A stretch of DNA of 64,000 bases, taken from NCBI GenBank assembly GCA_031213475.1, contig JARUPZ010000006.1, positions 1,141,001-1,205,000 on the forward strand, given 5' to 3'. The notes beneath the pieces are model-generated. The model was not told where the DNA came from. It worked only from the letters and a program-made list of their open reading frames with translations, and ran no database searches. This document shows, one piece after another, positions 62,201 through 64,000 of this stretch. Every line of letters starts with the position of its first letter. Position 1 is the stretch's first letter. The DNA comes from Nereocystis luetkeana. Lineage: Eukaryota; Sar; Phaeophyceae; Laminariales; Laminariaceae. A program made the position numbers and the translations under genes.

Positions 62201-62937
62201 AAAAATGTATGAGTTTTGTTTGTAGGGGACAGGGGGCGTTACGTATTGCGGCGACCCAGACCAACTACCTACCGCTAAAAGCACCCGCGCCGCAATGCCG
62301 CAGTGCGATAGTCCGGCGCCTGCACTGGTAAAAGGGGCGATGCAGCAGGTGAATGGCGCTTTGAATACTTGCGCAAAAATATCGTCTCCATTTTGCGATT
62401 CTATTCTGCGATTCCTGCGCCGATTTAATCGCACGATTGACTCGGATGAATCGGCTGCGATTCAGAGCCATCCTGATATCACGCGAGCATAGCCCTTGAT
62501 CTTGCCATTTCTAGAATACGCCAACTCTATTATCTACCAGGTACTTGACTATTAATCGAAATACGGGGATCGGGGAAGATTGAGCTTCCAAAGCTTACGT
62601 TCATAGTGTATTATTAATAGCAAATATGGGGGGGGGTGGTGAAAACTCCGACCCGGGGCCTTGCTATAACCCTTTTTCCTTTTTCTATCTCAAACAGTAT
62701 CCTACTTTAATTCCAAGTATAAGCCGAACCAAACGGTGCCAAGCCGAACTGCAATAAATTATACAAAACCCAATGATGCCCACCACAACCCGCCTGCTCG
62801 CAACAGGTGATCATGCAGGTGGACGGAAAGGAAGGACTGAACGTGATGAAGAGGCGAATAGCCTTGCGCGGTCCCACCGCCGCCTACGACGGCGCGCTGG
62901 CTTTCGCTGGAGGCTCGCTCATGGGTCATTATCCTTG
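56171..62937 (+). CDS. Mitochondrial carrier (SLC25-like) protein, 3' end beyond window
   Basis: Exon 1 is 56171-56764 (198 codons, donor AAG/GTACGG). Exon 2 is 62807-62937 (acceptor AACAG, donor GTGAGC, phase 2). The rest lies outside the window or was not found. Residues 15-40 are low complexity, with a run of Ala encoded by a CAG-type repeat. Then come a carrier repeat with RRFYRGLIPSLMAAPLCRFGD and a second one opening PLDTYK, the family signature PxDxxK, at the exon end. Exon 2 continues VIMQVDGKEGLNVMKRRI and ends GHYPW. This is the layout of inner-membrane solute carriers of about 300 residues with three repeats. The first signature is degenerate (MIWLHT in place of PxDxxK). The substrate cannot be told. 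ATG 56171 is the first in frame before the homology. Confidence 0.8.
58247..58724. mobile_element. hAT-like non-autonomous element
   Basis: 478 bp. The ends CAGTGTTGTGAACC and GGTTCACAACACTG are perfect inverted repeats. The flanking 8-mers GCTGCAGC and GCTGTAGC form an 8-bp target duplication with one mismatch. CAGTG-starting ends with 8-bp duplications typify hAT elements. The inside is built of TCGGTCGGTTTT-like units and has no transposase. It sits in the carrier gene's intron 1. Confidence 0.85.
58777..59070 (+). repeat. Dispersed repeat with coding-like frame, copy 1
   Basis: The + strand reads GDVDERVEFLADTFVPRLLG, then AAQARSP, with the nucleotide blocks GATGTCGATGAACGGGTCGA, AGGGCCGCAGCGCAAGCTC and GTCACGCGATTGCGGCG. 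The same blocks recur at 62020-62270. It may be a fragment of an unknown gene or element. Confidence 0.5.
59340..59560. mobile_element. ACACACCCCCTCGGA-family element
   Basis: Runs from CATTTCACACACCCTGGAAC to TCCGAGAGGGTGTGTTATCT, with AAGAGCTTGTCGAGATGTTG, GTTACACTCTCC and CCAGAAACCAGC inside. A separate half-copy right end lies just upstream at about 59205-59290. Confidence 0.6.
60061..60180. repeat. 55-bp tandem duplication
   Basis: GCGATTTTCTCGGG..TTCTTT..GTCCAATGTGAT..GTTTTATACTCTATATCC is repeated twice with few differences. Confidence 0.85.
60280..60372. repeat. 52-bp tandem duplication
   Basis: TAAATGAATGTTCTACTGG followed by TGACAGTCCC and GCACTCGCG is repeated twice. Both copies carry an ATG frame, but nothing recognisable follows. 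Confidence 0.85.
61890..61994. mobile_element. Mariner-like MITE in carrier gene intron
   Basis: 105 bp, TTACGGGGGACCATAG to TATGGTCCCCCGTAA. The right flank is TA and the left is decayed to TG. Confidence 0.85.
62005..62290 (+). repeat. Dispersed repeat with coding-like frame, copy 2
   Basis: Matches 58777-59070: GATGTTGGTGAACGAGTCGA, AGGGCCGCAGCTCAAGCTC, TGCAGGGGTTTCCT and TTACGTATTGCGGCG. The + strand reads GDVGERVE. It is shortened inside relative to copy 1. Confidence 0.5.
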
Positions 62938-63037
62938 GTGAGCCGGTTAATATTATCCTTTGCGATATTCCATTACGGTACTCCATTACGATACCACGCT
63001 GTCCCGAATTATAAAGAACGTTTGGAGTAAACATTAA

Positions 63038-63126
63038 AACTTTTGTTAGGGATGCAGTCCCGTTCTGGGGACAAACCACTCAAATTCTAAGTAGTTTGTC
63101 CTCAAACCGGGACTGCATTCCTAGGG
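63038..63126. mobile_element. piggyBac-like MITE, degenerate
   Basis: Internal blocks GCAGTCCCGTTCTGGGGACA and TTGTCCTCAAACCGGGACTG match the family. The ends are worn, and the flanks are TTAA at the left and TTGA at the right. Confidence 0.7.
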
Positions 63127-63339
63127 TTGACGTGCATGATCGTCCATGACATAGGGTATAGGGCATGCCTTATTAGGGGCTTGCCTGGCTTTTGAGTGGG
63201 GGGTGGAGCCGGAGACCTGCGCCGTCCGACCGCCAATCTCCGAAGGAAAAATGTGTTCTAGTTATTTTTGCCTTCCACCAGCGCGCGCTCGCACACACAC
63301 TTGACCACGGATGCTACATGTATTGCGGTGAACATACTA

Positions 63340-63551
63340 TTACGGGGGACCATATGAAATAGGACCTACGGTAAACACAAAAACCTATATATTTCGCTTT
63401 TTTTACTATTACGGGGGACCATAGTTAATAGGACCAAATACTGTTAGTAAAAATGGGTAAATATGTAGGTTTTTATGTATACCATAGGTCCTACTAACTA
63501 TGGTCCCCCGTAATAACAAGATGTGGTCCTATTTACTATGGTCCCCCGTAA
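63340..63551. mobile_element. Mariner-like MITE interrupted by a second copy
   Basis: Outer copy: left part 63340-63408 and right part 63516-63551, flanked by TA on both sides (63338-63339 and 63552-63553). Removing the inner copy and one TA restores a normal-length element. Confidence 0.85.
63409..63513. mobile_element. Mariner-like MITE nested in another copy
   Basis: 105 bp, TTACGGGGGACCATAG to CTATGGTCCCCCGTAA, inserted into the TA of the outer element and flanked by TA (63407-63408 and 63514-63515). Confidence 0.9.
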
Positions 63552-64000
63552 TATTGGTAATCGAAATTAAGTATGTCGCGTAAACACGGGGGGATACATG
63601 GTTTATGAGTCCATCGTGGGCTCTGATTACAACATTAGCCCCCCCGTAATATTAGTTCAGCGAGAGCCCCCATTTCAACCTTTTGATATTACTATCAAAC
63701 GGAGCTTATACTCCCGGTTTGAGTGGTACATCGTTCAATGATTACAGTACCCGTACCAGGTGTGTATACTCCTTTCACGCGTAATGGCTCGTGCGCCGCG
63801 CGCATGGGGGGCGGAGGAGGGGGGGGGGGGGGGGGGCAGTTTTCGACATCCCTGGCTTGCACAGCAGTGCGGCAGGTTAGCACGGAGGGACAGGATAGTG
63901 TGGCTAGTGGGAACAATCGTTTAGAGTATGATGGTGTTGGTTGTTGTGTATAATAGATTGAGGGGAGAGGAGCTGGAATGCTTTGATAGTTTGCTTTGCT

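Larger units (their letters stand above)
62938..64000. other. Carrier gene intron 2 or beyond, MITE cluster
   Basis: No exon recognised after 62937. It contains a degenerate piggyBac-like MITE, two nested mariner-like MITEs, a lone MITE-end fragment near 63640 (CCCCCCCGTAATATTAG), and a G run at 63818-63836. Confidence 0.55.

Overview
This window is nuclear DNA of a eukaryote, most likely a brown alga (Phaeophyceae, an Ectocarpus-like stramenopile). The evidence is: GC-rich exons split by long GT-AG introns, a mitochondrial HslU ATPase, a centrosomal/basal-body FOR20 protein, large ankyrin-repeat genes, and dense non-coding sequence full of microsatellites and small palindromic DNA transposons. 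The species is an inference. No operons, CRISPR arrays or intact autonomous transposons were found.

Five spliced genes can be reconstructed. (1) A five-exon ankyrin-repeat gene on + (1031-11295, 777 residues). (2) A second, larger ankyrin gene on - (22576 down to 15098, at least 1,506 residues, 5' exon not found). These two are convergent. (3) A FOR20/CEP20-like LisH protein on + (31219 to about 35021, first exon not found). (4) A complete 14-exon mitochondrial hslU on - (55655 down to 39509, 524 residues, in phase at every junction). (5) A mitochondrial carrier-family gene on + (56171 onward), running off the window; only its first two coding exons are seen. The hslU and carrier genes are head to head, about 515 bp apart, so two mitochondrial proteins may share a bidirectional promoter.

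The rest is repeats. Five non-autonomous families recur: a mariner-like MITE of about 105 bp with TA target duplications; a piggyBac-like MITE of about 90-100 bp flanked by TTAA; a 478-bp hAT-like element with an 8-bp target duplication; a family of about 200-240 bp with ends like ACACACCCCCTCGGA; and GATC-rich foldback sequences. There is a decayed non-LTR reverse transcriptase fragment in an hslU intron, and decayed copies of the 5' part of the second ankyrin gene lie upstream of it. Several hslU introns carry a different tandem array close to the 5' splice site. Two short palindromes, TACCWGGTA and TATTAATA, are strongly over-represented in the non-coding DNA.

Region by region: 0-11 kb ankyrin gene A with repeat-filled introns; 11-15 kb transposon-rich spacer; 15-22.6 kb ankyrin gene B; 22.6-31 kb decayed duplicates and spacer; 31-35 kb FOR20; 35-39.5 kb spacer with one doubtful ORF; 39.5-55.7 kb hslU; 56.2-63 kb carrier gene with a 6-kb intron full of elements; 63-64 kb nested MITEs.
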